Counted from the first letter of the stretch, positions 1 to 9,341 are shown. The stretch is 64,000 nucleotides of DNA from Massilia sp. KIM (GCF_002007115.1 NZ_MVAD01000001.1:2666001-2730000); one strand, 5' to 3'. A program made the numbers and translations. The notes: generated from the sequence alone by a model not told the origin.

Positions 1-47
1 GACATGCGCCGGATCCTAGCACGCCACGCCCCCGCCAATGTCCGCGC

Positions 48-977
48 TTACTCACCACGCTGCGCGGACAGCTGCTGCGCCAGCATCTCCACGCACACCC
101 TCACCTTGGCCGACGCGCCGAGCCGCTGCGGATACACGGCCCACACATTGGCCTCCTGCGCATACTCGGGCAGCACCCGCACCAGGGTGCCGTCGTCGAG
201 CAGGGGCTGCACGTCCCACAGCGAACGCAGCACGATGCCCGCCCCTGCGCGCGCCCAGCGCAGCGCGATCTCGCCGTGATTGGTCGACAGCGAACCGGAG
301 ACCTTGACCGTCTCCTCCCCATGGCGCCCACGCAGGCGCCAGGTCCCGAAGGGATGGTCGCGCTCCTTGATCGGCAGGCAGTTGTGGCTGGCCAGGTCGG
401 CCAGGGTTTTCGGTACCCCGTGGTTCGCGAGATAGGCCGGCGCCGCGCACAGCACGCGCCGGTTGTCCATCAGGCGCCGCGCGATCAGGTGAGGCGCGAT
501 CTCGTCGCCGATGCGCACGTCGAGGTCGAAGCCCTCTTCCACGATGTCGACCAGCCGGTCGAACACCTCGAAGCGGATCTGCAGGCCGGGATAACGCATC
601 GCCAGCTGCGCGACCAGGGGAGCGACCACCTTGCGCCCGAAGCCGAAGCTGCTGCAGATGCGCACCCGCCCGGCGGGCTCGCGGCGCCGCTGCGACACCT
701 CGTCGGCCAGGCTGTCCAGGTGGTCGAGGATGGTCTGGGCGTGGGCCAGCACCCGCTCGCCGTCCTCGGTGATCAGGATGCGGCGTGTGCTGCGCTGGAA
801 CAGCTTGACGCCCAGCCCGGCCTCCAGGATGCCGATGCGCTTGCTCACATAGGCGGGCGACATGCCCAGCTCCTGGGCCGCAGCCGCGAAGCCGCCCTTG
901 CGCGCCACGGTGACCAGCACCCGCAGGTCTTCATTTTCGATGGGATTATTCACGGAATGTGATGTCTGAGCGAACAA
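48..977 (-). CDS. LysR family transcriptional regulator (DmlR-like)
   Basis: 309 aa, the normal LysR length. The N-terminal winged helix-turn-helix spans about residues 15-75, with the usual pattern of a helix rich in Ala (GGFAAAAQELGMSPAYVSKR) followed by the wing. A LysR substrate-binding domain fills residues 95-300. The gene diverges from the dehydrogenase at 1046 with only 68 bp between the two starts, the classical arrangement of a LysR protein controlling its neighbour. By that context it is probably the activator of D-malate/tartrate dehydrogenase, as DmlR is for dmlA. The ligand is not readable from the sequence. Confidence 0.9.
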   Translation of the reverse strand: MFAQTSHSVNNPIENEDLRVLVTVARKGGFAAAAQELGMSPAYVSKRIGILEAGLGVKLFQRSTRRILITEDGERVLAHAQTILDHLDSLADEVSQRRREPAGRVRICSSFGFGRKVVAPLVAQLAMRYPGLQIRFEVFDRLVDIVEEGFDLDVRIGDEIAPHLIARRLMDNRRVLCAAPAYLANHGVPKTLADLASHNCLPIKERDHPFGTWRLRGRHGEETVKVSGSLSTNHGEIALRWARAGAGIVLRSLWDVQPLLDDGTLVRVLPEYAQEANVWAVYPQRLGASAKVRVCVEMLAQQLSAQRGE

Positions 978-1045
978 TAGCGACGATTATAAACGCCTTG
1001 TTTTGAGTTAAGCTGAGGGCATTCCAACACCCATCCCACTTCACC

Positions 1046-2131
1046 ATGAAAAAGACCCATCGCATCGCCGTCCTCGCCGGAGACGGCATCGGCAAGGAAG
1101 TCATGCCCGAGGGCCTGCGCGCCCTCGAGGCCGCGGCCCGCCGCTTCGACATCGGCCTGGCCTTCGAGCATTTCGAATGGGCCAGCTGCGACTACTATCT
1201 CGCGCACGGCAAAATGATGCCGGACGACTGGTTCGAGCAGCTGCGCGGCTTCGACGCCATCTACTTCGGCGCGGTCGGCTGGCCGGCCACGGTGCCCGAC
1301 CACGTCTCGCTGTGGGGTTCGCTGCTGAAGTTCCGGCGCGAGTTCGACCAGTACATCAACCTGCGCCCGGTGCGCCTGTTCGAGGGCGTGCCCTGCCCGC
1401 TGGCCGGCCGCAAGCCGGGTGACATCGATTTCTTCGTGGTGCGCGAAAACACCGAGGGCGAGTACACCAACCTGGGCGGCATCATGTTCCCCGGCACCGA
1501 GCGCGAGATGGTGATCCAGGAATCGGTGTTCACCCGCCACGGCGCCGACCGCGTTCTGCGCTATGCCTACGAGCTGGCCAAGAGCCGCGCGCGCAAGCAC
1601 CTGACGGTGGCCACCAAGTCCAACGGCATCGCGATCAGCATGCCCTGGTGGGACGGACGCGCCGACGCGATCGGCAAGGCCTACCCGGAGGTCACGGTGG
1701 ACAAGCAGCACATCGACATCCTCACCGCCCGCTTCGTGCTCCAGCCCGACCGCTTCGACGTGGTGGTGGCCTCCAACCTGTTCGGCGACATCCTGTCCGA
1801 CCTCGGCCCGGCCTGCACCGGCACCATCGGCCTGGCGCCCTCGGGCAACCTGAACCCGGACCGCGACTTCCCCTCGCTGTTCGAGCCGGTGCACGGCTCG
1901 GCGCCCGACATCTATGGCCGCAACATCGCCAACCCGATCGCCATGATCTGGTCGGGCGCCATGATGCTCGACTTCCTCGGCGCCGGCGAGGCGCGCTACA
2001 CCGAGGCCCACGACGCCATCGTGCACGCCATCGAGCGCTGCCTGGTCGAGGGCCCGCGCACGCCGGACATGGGCGGCGCGGCCAGCACCACGGACGTGGG
2101 CAAGGCGGTCGCCGCCCTGCTGGCCGGCTAA
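1046..2131 (+). CDS. tartrate dehydrogenase/decarboxylase or D-malate dehydrogenase
   Basis: 361 aa member of the isocitrate/isopropylmalate dehydrogenase family. It opens with the family start IAVLAGDGIGKEV and carries the conserved substrate/metal region FVVRENTEGEY, the catalytic Lys in VATKSNG and the NAD-binding loop FEPVHGSAPDI. The alternative-start-free ATG follows a short leader. Family members oxidatively decarboxylate D-malate, tartrate or 3-isopropylmalate with NAD and Mg/Mn. The divergent LysR gene and the absence of leuCD nearby favour D-malate/tartrate (DmlA/TtuC type) over LeuB. Exact substrate preference cannot be settled by eye. Confidence 0.88.
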   Translation: MKKTHRIAVLAGDGIGKEVMPEGLRALEAAARRFDIGLAFEHFEWASCDYYLAHGKMMPDDWFEQLRGFDAIYFGAVGWPATVPDHVSLWGSLLKFRREFDQYINLRPVRLFEGVPCPLAGRKPGDIDFFVVRENTEGEYTNLGGIMFPGTEREMVIQESVFTRHGADRVLRYAYELAKSRARKHLTVATKSNGIAISMPWWDGRADAIGKAYPEVTVDKQHIDILTARFVLQPDRFDVVVASNLFGDILSDLGPACTGTIGLAPSGNLNPDRDFPSLFEPVHGSAPDIYGRNIANPIAMIWSGAMMLDFLGAGEARYTEAHDAIVHAIERCLVEGPRTPDMGGAASTTDVGKAVAALLAG

Positions 2132-2201
2132 GCGGCCGGGATTGCTCCCGGGAACTCGAAAAAAAATTTGCAGATCGCTGCATCCGAACGCGCCTCTGGC
2201 G

Positions 2202-2257
2202 AGTAGTGCGAGGGCAAGCCGCCTTTTCCGAAGGGCGGCCCCTTTTGACCCACTACT
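2202..2257 (+). promoter_or_regulatory. Structured leader/hairpin before the DUF4394 lipoprotein gene
   Basis: A 7-bp outer stem (AGTAGTG at 2202-2208 with CACTACT at 2251-2257) encloses an inner GCCGCC/GGCGGC stem (2218-2223 with 2234-2239). It sits 140 bp downstream of the dehydrogenase stop and directly before the GGAG ribosome-binding site. It may be the dehydrogenase terminator, since the inner stem is followed by CCCCTTTT, or a folded 5' leader. Confidence 0.4.
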
Positions 2258-2271
2258 ACGGAGCAGCCATC

Positions 2272-3924
2272 ATGACCAGACAGCAGACCTTCCGACTCGT
2301 CCTCGCCGCCTCGCTCGCGCTTCCCCTCGCCGCCTGCGGGGGCGACGATGACGACCACCACGAGATGCCGCCGCCGGCCCAGCCGGCGCCGACCACGCCG
2401 CCGATGAGCGCGGGCGACCTGTTCATCCTCACGGCGGGCAACCGGCTGGTCTCGGTGAACCGCGACGCGCCGGGCACGGTGCGCACCAACATGCCGGTCA
2501 CCGGCCTGCAGAGCGGCGAGAACCTGGTCGGCATCGACTTCCGCCCGGCTGACGGCATGCTGTACGCGGTGGCCTCGACCGGCCGCCTGTACACGATCGA
2601 CACCGCCAGCGGCGCGGCCACCCTCAAGTCCACCCTGAGCGCGGACGCCGCCGACACCACGGCCCCCTTCACCAGCCTGTCCGGCGCCGACTTCGGGGTC
2701 GACTTCAACCCGGCCGCGGACCGCCTGCGCGTGGTCAGCAACACCGGCCAGAGCCTGCGCATCAACGTCGACACCGGCGCCACGACCACCGACGGCAACA
2801 TCAACGGCGGCGCCGCCAACAGCGCCATCACCGCCTCGGCCTATACCAATTCCTTCGCCGGCACCGCGAGCACGACCCTGTTCGGCATCGACACCGCGAA
2901 CGACACCCTGTACGTACAGAACCCGCCCAACAACGGCACCCTGGCCACGCCGGTGACCCTGGGCGTGGATGCCGGCAGCGCCAACGGCTTCGACATCGAC
3001 GCCCGCAACAACAGCGGCTACCTGGTGGCCACGGTGTCCGGCGCGCGCAACCTGTACAGCGTGAACCTGGCCGCCACCAGCGGCGCGGCCACCCTGGTGG
3101 GCGCGCTGGGCGTCAGCGAAGACCTGCGCGGGATCGCCCTGCGCCCGGCCCAGGCGCCCGTGGTGCTGGGCCTGACAGACGACAACCGCCTGGTGAGCTT
3201 CAAGCCGGCCACCCCGAACACCATCGACGCCAGCAACGCGGTCAGCGGCTTGAACGGCGGCGAGACCCTGGTCGGCATCGACGTGCGCCCGAAGGACGGC
3301 ATGCTCTACGGCCTGACCTCGGCCGCGCGCATCGTCACCATCGACCCGGCGACCGGCGCGGCCACCTTCAAGGCCAGCCTGAGCGCCGACGCCAGCGACA
3401 CCAGCGCACCCTACACCGCGCTGGCCGGCGCCGCCTTCGCGGTCGACTTCAACCCGGTGGCCGACCGCCTGCGCGTGATCTCGAACACCGGCCAGAGCCT
3501 GCGCATCAACCCGGACACCGGCGCCACCATCACCGACGGCGCGATCAACCGCGCCTCCGGCCCGGCCAGCGTCGCGGCCGCAGCCTACACCAACAGCATC
3601 CCGGGTGCGGCCACCACCCAGCTGTTCGACCTGGACGACACGGCCGACGTGCTGGCGCTGCAGAATCCGCCGAACGACGGCACCCTGACCAACGTGGGCA
3701 TGCTGGGGCTGGACATCGCCGGGGACAATGCGCTGGATATCGCGGGCGGCGCCAACGGCATGGTGCTGGCGGCCCTGCGCACCACGGCCGGCGGCCCGAG
3801 CACGCTGTACCGCGTCGACCTGGCCACCGGCGCCGCGACGCCGGTCAACGGCGCCGCCACCCCGGCGACTTCGAACGTCGGCAACAACCTCGGCCTGCGC
3901 GACCTCGCGGTCTGGATCAGGTGA
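2272..3924 (+). CDS. DUF4394 domain lipoprotein with duplicated domain
   Basis: 550 aa. The ATG at 2272 is preceded by GGAG at good spacing and opens a lipoprotein signal peptide whose lipobox is LAAC, with the lipidated Cys at residue 22. An acidic GGDDDDHH stretch and a Pro-rich linker follow. The mature protein contains two copies of the same roughly 250-residue unit (about residues 48-295 and 297-548). Each has LVSVN/LVSFK, LVGIDxRPxDGMLY, DRLRVxSNTGQSLRIN and LQNPPNxGTL, the hallmarks of DUF4394, probably a beta-propeller. Function is unknown. It should be anchored to a membrane facing the periplasm or surface. It converges on the sigma/anti-sigma pair, and a link to that regulon is only possible, not shown. 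Confidence 0.85.
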   Translation: MTRQQTFRLVLAASLALPLAACGGDDDDHHEMPPPAQPAPTTPPMSAGDLFILTAGNRLVSVNRDAPGTVRTNMPVTGLQSGENLVGIDFRPADGMLYAVASTGRLYTIDTASGAATLKSTLSADAADTTAPFTSLSGADFGVDFNPAADRLRVVSNTGQSLRINVDTGATTTDGNINGGAANSAITASAYTNSFAGTASTTLFGIDTANDTLYVQNPPNNGTLATPVTLGVDAGSANGFDIDARNNSGYLVATVSGARNLYSVNLAATSGAATLVGALGVSEDLRGIALRPAQAPVVLGLTDDNRLVSFKPATPNTIDASNAVSGLNGGETLVGIDVRPKDGMLYGLTSAARIVTIDPATGAATFKASLSADASDTSAPYTALAGAAFAVDFNPVADRLRVISNTGQSLRINPDTGATITDGAINRASGPASVAAAAYTNSIPGAATTQLFDLDDTADVLALQNPPNDGTLTNVGMLGLDIAGDNALDIAGGANGMVLAALRTTAGGPSTLYRVDLATGAATPVNGAATPATSNVGNNLGLRDLAVWIR

Positions 3925-3932
3925 TGAAGGCG

Positions 3933-3970
3933 GGCGGCGGCCGGATCAGCTCATGAAGGCCGCCGCTCAG
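3933..3970. terminator. Candidate bidirectional hairpin between convergent genes
   Basis: GCGGCGGCC and GGCCGCCGC form a 9-bp inverted repeat in the 42-bp gap between the convergent DUF4394 and anti-sigma genes. There is no clear T-tract, so termination activity is uncertain. Confidence 0.35.
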
Positions 3971-4668
3971 CCCATCTTGACCGCGCGGCCGATGTAGAGG
4001 ATCGGGCCGGTCGGACGGCCGATCGGCGAACCGGTGCGCGGTTCGAGGGTGATCTCGAACAGCTGGTTCGGCTCCACCGGCGGCAGCTTGTCGAGCTTGA
4101 CCTCGACCGCCTGCCCCGGCTTGACCAGGCCCAGCGACACCGGCCCGCTCCAGCCGTCGGCCTTGGTCCAGAGCTGGAGGGCGCGCTCGTCCGGCACCAC
4201 GGTGGACACCAGCGGCTCGAGGCGCAGCGTGTCCTGGTCGACCATCTTGAGCACCCATCCCGGCGCCGCGTTCTGCGGCGCCGCCAGCACCACCATGTAG
4301 CGCGGCGCCTCGACCTGCTGCAGGCGCAGGCCCACCACCACGGCCATGATGGCGGCGGCCGCGAAGCCGCCGGCGGCCAGTCCGCGCCACAGGCCCAGGC
4401 TTTCCCACCAGCGTGGGCGCCGCGCGCGCGGCGCGCTTGCCTGCGCCGGCGTCACGCTGTGCGCGATGCGTTCCCACAGGCGCGGTGGAGGCGCCACCGG
4501 CTCCACCAGCTGGTTCAGGGGCAGCAGGCGGCTTTCCCAGAAGCCGACGGCGGCGACCAGGGCCGGGTCATCCGCCAGGGCCTGCTCGACCTCGCGCCGC
4601 TCGGCGGCGTCCAGGGTGCCGAGCACGTATTCGCCGGCCAGCTCGAAGGGGTCGCGGTTCGGATTCAT
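3967..4668 (-). CDS. Anti-sigma factor, RskA/anti-sigma-K family
   Basis: 233 aa. The N-terminal 70 residues have the zinc-finger-like anti-sigma domain (FELAGEYVLGTLDAAERREVE), then a single membrane helix at about residues 95-116, then the extracytoplasmic RskA domain. The family binds its cognate ECF sigma factor at the inner membrane and releases it on a signal. The chosen ATG overlaps the sigma stop codon as ATGA and has a GGGAG box 8 nt upstream. An ATG three codons earlier (4677) lies too close to that box. Translational coupling to the sigma gene supports a matched pair. Confidence 0.88.
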   Translation of the reverse strand: MNPNRDPFELAGEYVLGTLDAAERREVEQALADDPALVAAVGFWESRLLPLNQLVEPVAPPPRLWERIAHSVTPAQASAPRARRPRWWESLGLWRGLAAGGFAAAAIMAVVVGLRLQQVEAPRYMVVLAAPQNAAPGWVLKMVDQDTLRLEPLVSTVVPDERALQLWTKADGWSGPVSLGLVKPGQAVEVKLDKLPPVEPNQLFEITLEPRTGSPIGRPTGPILYIGRAVKMG

Positions 4669-5222
4669 ACCATGCACTCCCTCAGCGCGCTCAGTCCGCG
4701 CTTGATCCAGGCCTTCACCGTGCCCAGCGGCGACTTGAGACGGGCGGCGATCTCGCTGTGCGAGAAGCCCTCGACGTAGGCGAACAAAATGCTGTTGCGC
4801 TTGCCCGCATCGAGCCGCTCCAGGCAGTCGCGCAGCCGGCCCAGCTCTTCGCGCAGCTCGAAGGCCTCGAGCACGCCCTCGCTGCGGCGCTCGGCGTCGA
4901 GGTCGTCGAGCGCCTCCTCGTCCAGTCCCACTTCGCGCGCGCCGTCGCGGATCGCATCCAGCGCGCCATGGCGCACCACGGTGTAGATCCAGCCGCGCCC
5001 CGATCCGCGCGCCGGGTCGAAGCTCGCGGCCCGGGTCCAGATGTTGACGAAGGCGTCGTGCAGCACGTCCTCGGCGCGCTGGCGTTCGCGCACGATGCGC
5101 AGCGCCACGCCGAACAGGCGCGCGCTTTCCTGGTCATACAGGCGGCGCAGGGCCTGGCGCTCGCCACGGGCGATGGCGCTCAGCGCGGCCTCATAGTCGA
5201 AGGTCTCGGGTGCGGTCGTCAC
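4665..5222 (-). CDS. ECF sigma-70 family RNA polymerase sigma factor (SigK-like)
   Basis: 185 aa with sigma region 2 (LRRLYDQESARLFGVALRI through DVLHDAFVNIW, about residues 22-75) and region 4 with its helix-turn-helix (HSEIAARLKSPLGTVKAWIKRG) near the C-terminus. Region 3 is absent, as expected for ECF sigma factors. It starts with GTG and is followed immediately by its RskA-type anti-sigma factor. Pairs of this kind usually autoregulate and respond to oxidative or envelope stress. No promoter consensus could be confirmed here. Confidence 0.9.
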   Translation of the reverse strand: MTTAPETFDYEAALSAIARGERQALRRLYDQESARLFGVALRIVRERQRAEDVLHDAFVNIWTRAASFDPARGSGRGWIYTVVRHGALDAIRDGAREVGLDEEALDDLDAERRSEGVLEAFELREELGRLRDCLERLDAGKRNSILFAYVEGFSHSEIAARLKSPLGTVKAWIKRGLSALRECMV

Positions 5223-5597
5223 GGGGTCCGTTCTGGGTTGGGATTGGCCGGCGTGGCAGGATCAACAAGCTGGTCGATTATATAAGACGGGCCGCGCGCC
5301 GCCGCGTCGGCGGCGACAAAAAAATCAAGCCTGGAAATTCTGAAGAGCGTCCCCATCTCCTGTGGCAGACGCAGGACGACAGCGCCTGCGCCCGACGCCC
5401 GGCACCTGGCAGATAGCCTTGGCCGTGGCGCCCTTGCAAGAATGGCAGCCCTGCCACCGAGCCAGCCGTGACGCTGGCTCGTTCGTTTTCCCGCCGGCCC
5501 GCGCAGCGCGCCCGCCCGGCACGTTCCACCGTCACATCCGCCCGCCCTGCGCACTCGCGCCGGCCGCGGCATTCGTTAATTAACCGGAGAACCCATC
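5223..5597. other. 375-bp intergenic region upstream of sigma gene and infA
   Basis: This divergent region must hold the promoters of both the sigma operon (minus) and the IF-1 gene (plus). A hairpin GAGCCAG-8 nt-CTGGCTC (5459-5480) followed by GTTCGTTTTC lies 118 bp before infA and could act as an attenuator or cold-responsive leader. A TTAATTAACCGGAGAA stretch just before the infA ATG supplies its ribosome-binding site. No convincing extra gene is visible. Confidence 0.5.
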
Positions 5598-5864
5598 ATG
5601 GCAAAAGAAGAACTGATTGAAATGCATGGCGTCGTGTCCGAAGTCCTGCCCGATTCGCGCTTTCGGGTCGCTTGCGACAATGGCCACGAACTGATCGCCT
5701 ACACCTCCGGCAGGATGCGCAAGAACCACATCCGCATCATCGCCGGCGACGCGGTCAGCCTGGAGATGTCGCCCTACGACCTGAAGAAGGGACGCATCAC
5801 CTTCCGCCACCTGGCCAAGGGCAACGCCCCTGCCCGTCCCGCCAACCGCGGCGAGCGCCGCTAA
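5598..5864 (+). CDS. infA: Translation initiation factor IF-1
   Basis: 88 aa S1/OB-fold protein ([22 protein letters not shown], then [17 protein letters not shown]). It binds the ribosomal A site during initiation. It is longer than the 72-residue enterobacterial protein because of a basic tail ([10 protein letters not shown]), as in the second IF-1 copy of many Burkholderiales. Preceded by CCGGAGAA. It stands alone, not in the ribosomal-protein operon, so it may be the accessory paralogue. Its stop overlaps the convergent GlxA-type gene by 4 bp. Confidence 0.9.
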   Translation: MAKEELIEMHGVVSEVLPDSRFRVACDNGHELIAYTSGRMRKNHIRIIAGDAVSLEMSPYDLKKGRITFRHLAKGNAPARPANRGERR

Positions 5865-6841
5865 TCGCCCCCGGGCGCGTGCTGCGCCCGGAACTGCCTG
5901 CGGTAGGCCGAGGGCGAGGTGTGCAGCACCGCGCGGAAGTGCTGGCGCAGGGAGAGCGCGCTGCCGAAGCCCGCTTCGTCCGCGATCACCTCGACCGCGG
6001 CGTCGCTGCGCTCCAGCATGCGCTGGGCCTGGGCCAGGCGCTGGGCCAGTAGCCACTGCTTGAAGGAGGTCCCGGTGGCCTGCCGGAAGTGGCGCGTGAA
6101 GTGGCGCCGGCTCATGGCGGCGCGTTCGGCCAGCGCATCCAGGCTGTGGGCCAGCGACAGGTTGCGCGTCACCCACTCCAGCACCTCGGCGAAGCGTCCG
6201 TCGCTCGGGCTCACCGGCAGCGGGCGCTCGATGAACTGGGCCTGCCCGCCCTGGCGGTGCGGGGCCACCAGCAGCCGGCGCGCCACCCGGTTGGCCAGGT
6301 CCGCCCCGCGCAGCGCGCGCAGCAGATACAGGCAGCAATCCAGTCCCGCCGCCACCCCGCCCGAGGTCAGCACCTGGCCTTCGTCCACGTACAGCTTTTC
6401 CGGGTCGACCTTCACCTTGGGGTAGCGCGCGTGCAGCGCATCCGCGTAGGCCCAGTGGGTGGTGGCGGTCTTCCCGTCCAGCAGGCCCGCCTGCGCCATC
6501 GGGAAGGCGCCCAGGCACAGGCCGACCACGCGCGCGCCCTGGCCGGCGGCGCGGCGCAAGGCGTCCAGCAGCGCCGGCGGCGCAGGCCGGCAGTCGTCGT
6601 GCCAGGTCGGCATGATGACGATGTCGGCGCCGTCGACCGCGTCCAGGCCGTGGTCCGCCGCGATCGAGAAGCCGGCCGAGGTGGCAAGCGGCGCGCCGCC
6701 CTCGGCGCATACCAGCACCTCGAAGCCGCCCGCCTCCTCCGGCACGGCGCCGAACACCACGCCCGGCACCGACAGGTGGAAGGGCGTGATGCCGTCGAAG
6801 GCGATGACGGCGATGCGTACCGGTGAGGGAGACTTGGCCAT
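5861..6841 (-). CDS. GlxA family transcriptional regulator (DJ-1/PfpI + AraC HTH)
   Basis: 326 aa. Residues 8-175 form a DJ-1/PfpI-like domain with the nucleophile-elbow region [17 protein letters not shown]. Residues 215-318 form an AraC-type double helix-turn-helix ([22 protein letters not shown] and [17 protein letters not shown]). Proteins of this architecture act as ligand-sensing regulators rather than proteases. It diverges from the isochorismatase-like gene at 6941 across 99 bp and is the likely regulator of that gene. Confidence 0.9.
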   Translation of the reverse strand: MAKSPSPVRIAVIAFDGITPFHLSVPGVVFGAVPEEAGGFEVLVCAEGGAPLATSAGFSIAADHGLDAVDGADIVIMPTWHDDCRPAPPALLDALRRAAGQGARVVGLCLGAFPMAQAGLLDGKTATTHWAYADALHARYPKVKVDPEKLYVDEGQVLTSGGVAAGLDCCLYLLRALRGADLANRVARRLLVAPHRQGGQAQFIERPLPVSPSDGRFAEVLEWVTRNLSLAHSLDALAERAAMSRRHFTRHFRQATGTSFKQWLLAQRLAQAQRMLERSDAAVEVIADEAGFGSALSLRQHFRAVLHTSPSAYRRQFRAQHAPGGD

Positions 6842-6940
6842 GATGGCCCGATTCTATCGCAGATTGACCTTCGGGCCACTGTCGGGCTGCCGGCACGGGG
6901 CGCAGAATGCATCCCATACCAACCCAAGGAGGACAGCACC

Positions 6941-7564
6941 ATGAGCACCACCCCGCGCCGCGCCCTGGTCGTCATCGACGTCCAGAACGAATATTTCGAC
7001 GGCGGCCTGCCGATCGCCTATCCGCCGGTCAGCCAGTCCCTGCCCAACATCCTGCGCGCCATGGGCGCCGCACGCGAGCACGGCATCCCCGTGATCGTGG
7101 TCCAGCACGAGACGCCGCCGGGAGCCCCAGTGTTCGCCAGGGGTTCGCACGGCTGGGAACTGCATCCCGAGATCGCCGCCCAGCCGGCCGACCACCGCAT
7201 CGACAAGACCATGGCCAGCGTGTTTACCGGCACCGGCCTGCGCGAGTGGCTGGCCGCGCGCGGGATCGACACCCTGGTCATCGCCGGCTACATGACCCAG
7301 AACTGCGACGCCGCCACCGCCTACGCCGCCGCCCATGACGGCCTGAAGGTCGAATTCCTGTCCGACGCCAGCGGCGTGCCGGCCTACGAGAACGCCGCCG
7401 GCAAGGCCAGCGCCGAGGAGATCCACCGCGTGTTCAGCGTGGTCTTCCATTCCAACTTCGCGGCGGTGAGCACCACCGAGGCCTGGATCGGCGCCGTCAA
7501 GGATGGCGTCGCGCTGGAAGTGGACAACGTCTACCTGTCGGCCCAGCGCGCGCTGCGCGGCTAG
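6941..7564 (+). CDS. Isochorismatase-family cysteine hydrolase
   Basis: 207 aa. The catalytic triad of the family is intact: Asp13 (VVIDVQNEYF), Lys89 (DKTMASVF) and Cys122 (MTQNCDAA). These enzymes hydrolyse amides or imides such as nicotinamide, or act as isochorismatases. An AAGGAGG box precedes the ATG. The divergent GlxA-type regulator probably controls it. The substrate cannot be assigned. Confidence 0.88.
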   Translation: MSTTPRRALVVIDVQNEYFDGGLPIAYPPVSQSLPNILRAMGAAREHGIPVIVVQHETPPGAPVFARGSHGWELHPEIAAQPADHRIDKTMASVFTGTGLREWLAARGIDTLVIAGYMTQNCDAATAYAAAHDGLKVEFLSDASGVPAYENAAGKASAEEIHRVFSVVFHSNFAAVSTTEAWIGAVKDGVALEVDNVYLSAQRALRG

Positions 7565-7570
7565 GACGCG

Positions 7571-8314
7571 TCAGGCCGCCACGGCCAACTGCTGCGCATC
7601 CTCGCCCGCGGGGATGCGCATTGGCGCGTTGGGGTCGGTCACCGCCCGCCATACCGCCTGCGCCACGTCCTGCGCCTGCGTCACCGGTCCGGCCTCGCGC
7701 GCCGCGCCGAACACCGCGTCGAGGAGCGGCCGGTACGCCTGCGGGACCTCGGCCTGCATGTGGCCGCGGGCATTCTCGCCGAAGCGGGTTCCGGGCGAGC
7801 GCCCCGGCAGCACCAGCCGCAGGCGGATGCCGAGCGGCGCGACTTCCAGCGCCAGCGATTCCGTGAACGCGTTCACGGCGGCCTTGCTGGCCGTGTAAAC
7901 GGACAGCAGGGGCAGCGGCTGGTAGGTCACGCTCGAGGTGACGTTGACGATGGTGCCGCCGCCCCGTGCGCGCATGCCGGGCAGCACCGCCTGGGTCAGG
8001 GCGATCGTGCCGAGGGTGTTGGTGTCGAACACGCTGCGCGCGGTCGCCATCGAGGTCGCCTCGAGCGGGTACAGCACGCCGACGCCGGCGTTGTTGACCA
8101 GCGCATCGACCGGGCCTGCCGCGTCCAGCGCGCGGGCGATGCTGTCGTGATCGGTGACGTCCAGCGCCAGCAGGCGCAGGCGCTCGGACGCCGGAAACAG
8201 CGACGGATCGGGCTTGCGCATGGTGGCGACCACGCGCCAGCCCTGGCCGAGGAAATGGCGGGCGATGTCGAGCCCGAAGCCGGACGAGCAGCCGGTGATC
8301 AAGATGGTTTGCAT
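7571..8314 (-). CDS. SDR family oxidoreductase
   Basis: 247 aa classical short-chain dehydrogenase. The cofactor motif TGCSSGFG lies at the N-terminus, NNAG in the middle, and catalytic YTASK with the preceding SS-V segment. The start at 8314 is chosen because AAGGAG lies 6 nt upstream, whereas an ATG 14 codons earlier has no such site and would reach into the AraC promoter. It diverges from an AraC regulator (8407), a common regulator/target pairing for detoxifying reductases. Confidence 0.88.
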   Translation of the reverse strand: MQTILITGCSSGFGLDIARHFLGQGWRVVATMRKPDPSLFPASERLRLLALDVTDHDSIARALDAAGPVDALVNNAGVGVLYPLEATSMATARSVFDTNTLGTIALTQAVLPGMRARGGGTIVNVTSSVTYQPLPLLSVYTASKAAVNAFTESLALEVAPLGIRLRLVLPGRSPGTRFGENARGHMQAEVPQAYRPLLDAVFGAAREAGPVTQAQDVAQAVWRAVTDPNAPMRIPAGEDAQQLAVAA

Positions 8315-8406
8315 GGACACTCCTTGAATGGTGGAGCTCCCAGCATAGGCGAGCAAGCCAGGACGCGCTACAATCGACCATCCATAATTCGTTTGCGAGA
8401 GTCCAG

Positions 8407-9330
8407 ATGAGCGATCCCTTGGCCGAGATGGTGGCCCTGCTCCAGCCCGCCGCCCGCCTCGTCAAGCTGGTCGGCGCTGCCGGCGCCTGGGGTGCGCGCC
8501 GTGTGGAAACCGGGCAGCCCTCCTTCTGCGCGGTGCTGGACGGCCACCCCGTGCTGACCCTGCAGGGGGAAGCGCCGCTGCCGCTGGCGCCGGGCGACTT
8601 CGTGCTGGTCCCTGCCACCTGGGAGTTCACGATGTCGGGCGCGGCCGCGCCGCCGGCCGCCGCCTTCGAGCGCGCGCCGCTGCAGCTCGGCCCGGGCGAA
8701 GTCCGGCACGGCGACCCGGAGGGCGAACCCGACACCCGTTTCGTGATCGGCCATTGCGTGTTCGGCGCGCCCGACGCCGCGCTGCTGGTGTCGCTGCTGC
8801 CGCGCATGGTGCACGTGCGCGGCGACGCCCGCCTGGCCAGCCTGGTCGAGCTGGTGCGCGACGAATCGCGCGCCCAGCGTCCCGCACGCGACGTGGTGCT
8901 GGCGCGGCTGCTCGAAGTGCTGCTGATCGAAGCGCTGAGAAGCGCGGACGGCACGGCCGCCGCGCCCGGCCTGGTGCGCGGCCTGGCCGATCCGCGCCTG
9001 GCGGCGGCGCTGCGCCGGATCCATGCGCAGCCCGCCCAGGCCTGGACGGTGGCCGAGCTGGCGAAGGAGTCGGCGCTGTCGCGCTCCGCCTTCTTCGAGC
9101 GCTTCAGCGCAGCGGTCGGCATGGCGCCGATGGAATACCTGCTGGCCTGGCGCATGGCCCTGGCCAAGGACTTGCTCCGGCGCGGCGCCTGCCGCATCGC
9201 GGAAGTGGCGCAGCGGGTCGGCTACAGCTCGGCCAGCACCTTCAGCGTGGCGTTTACCCGCCACCTGGGCGTGCCGCCGGCGCGCTTCGCGCGCGACGGG
9301 ACCACGAGCTCCGCTTCCCCGCTCCAGTAG
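8407..9330 (+). CDS. AraC family transcriptional regulator, cupin N-terminus
   Basis: 307 aa. The N-terminal half is the AraC_N cupin-like sensor (HPVLTLQGEAPLPLAPGDFVLVP). The C-terminal half has two helix-turn-helix motifs (LSRSAFFERFSAAVGMAPMEYL and IAEVAQRVGYSSASTFSVAF). It lies 92 bp from the divergent SDR gene and likely controls it. It converges on the MFS gene at 9342. Confidence 0.9.
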   Translation: MSDPLAEMVALLQPAARLVKLVGAAGAWGARRVETGQPSFCAVLDGHPVLTLQGEAPLPLAPGDFVLVPATWEFTMSGAAAPPAAAFERAPLQLGPGEVRHGDPEGEPDTRFVIGHCVFGAPDAALLVSLLPRMVHVRGDARLASLVELVRDESRAQRPARDVVLARLLEVLLIEALRSADGTAAAPGLVRGLADPRLAAALRRIHAQPAQAWTVAELAKESALSRSAFFERFSAAVGMAPMEYLLAWRMALAKDLLRRGACRIAEVAQRVGYSSASTFSVAFTRHLGVPPARFARDGTTSSASPLQ

Positions 9331-9341
9331 CGGGCGCCCCC

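Noticed and set aside
5219..5572. Minus-strand frames across the sigma/infA intergenic region
   Set aside because: They overlap the necessary promoter region, have no domain signal, and show Arg/Ala-rich composition.
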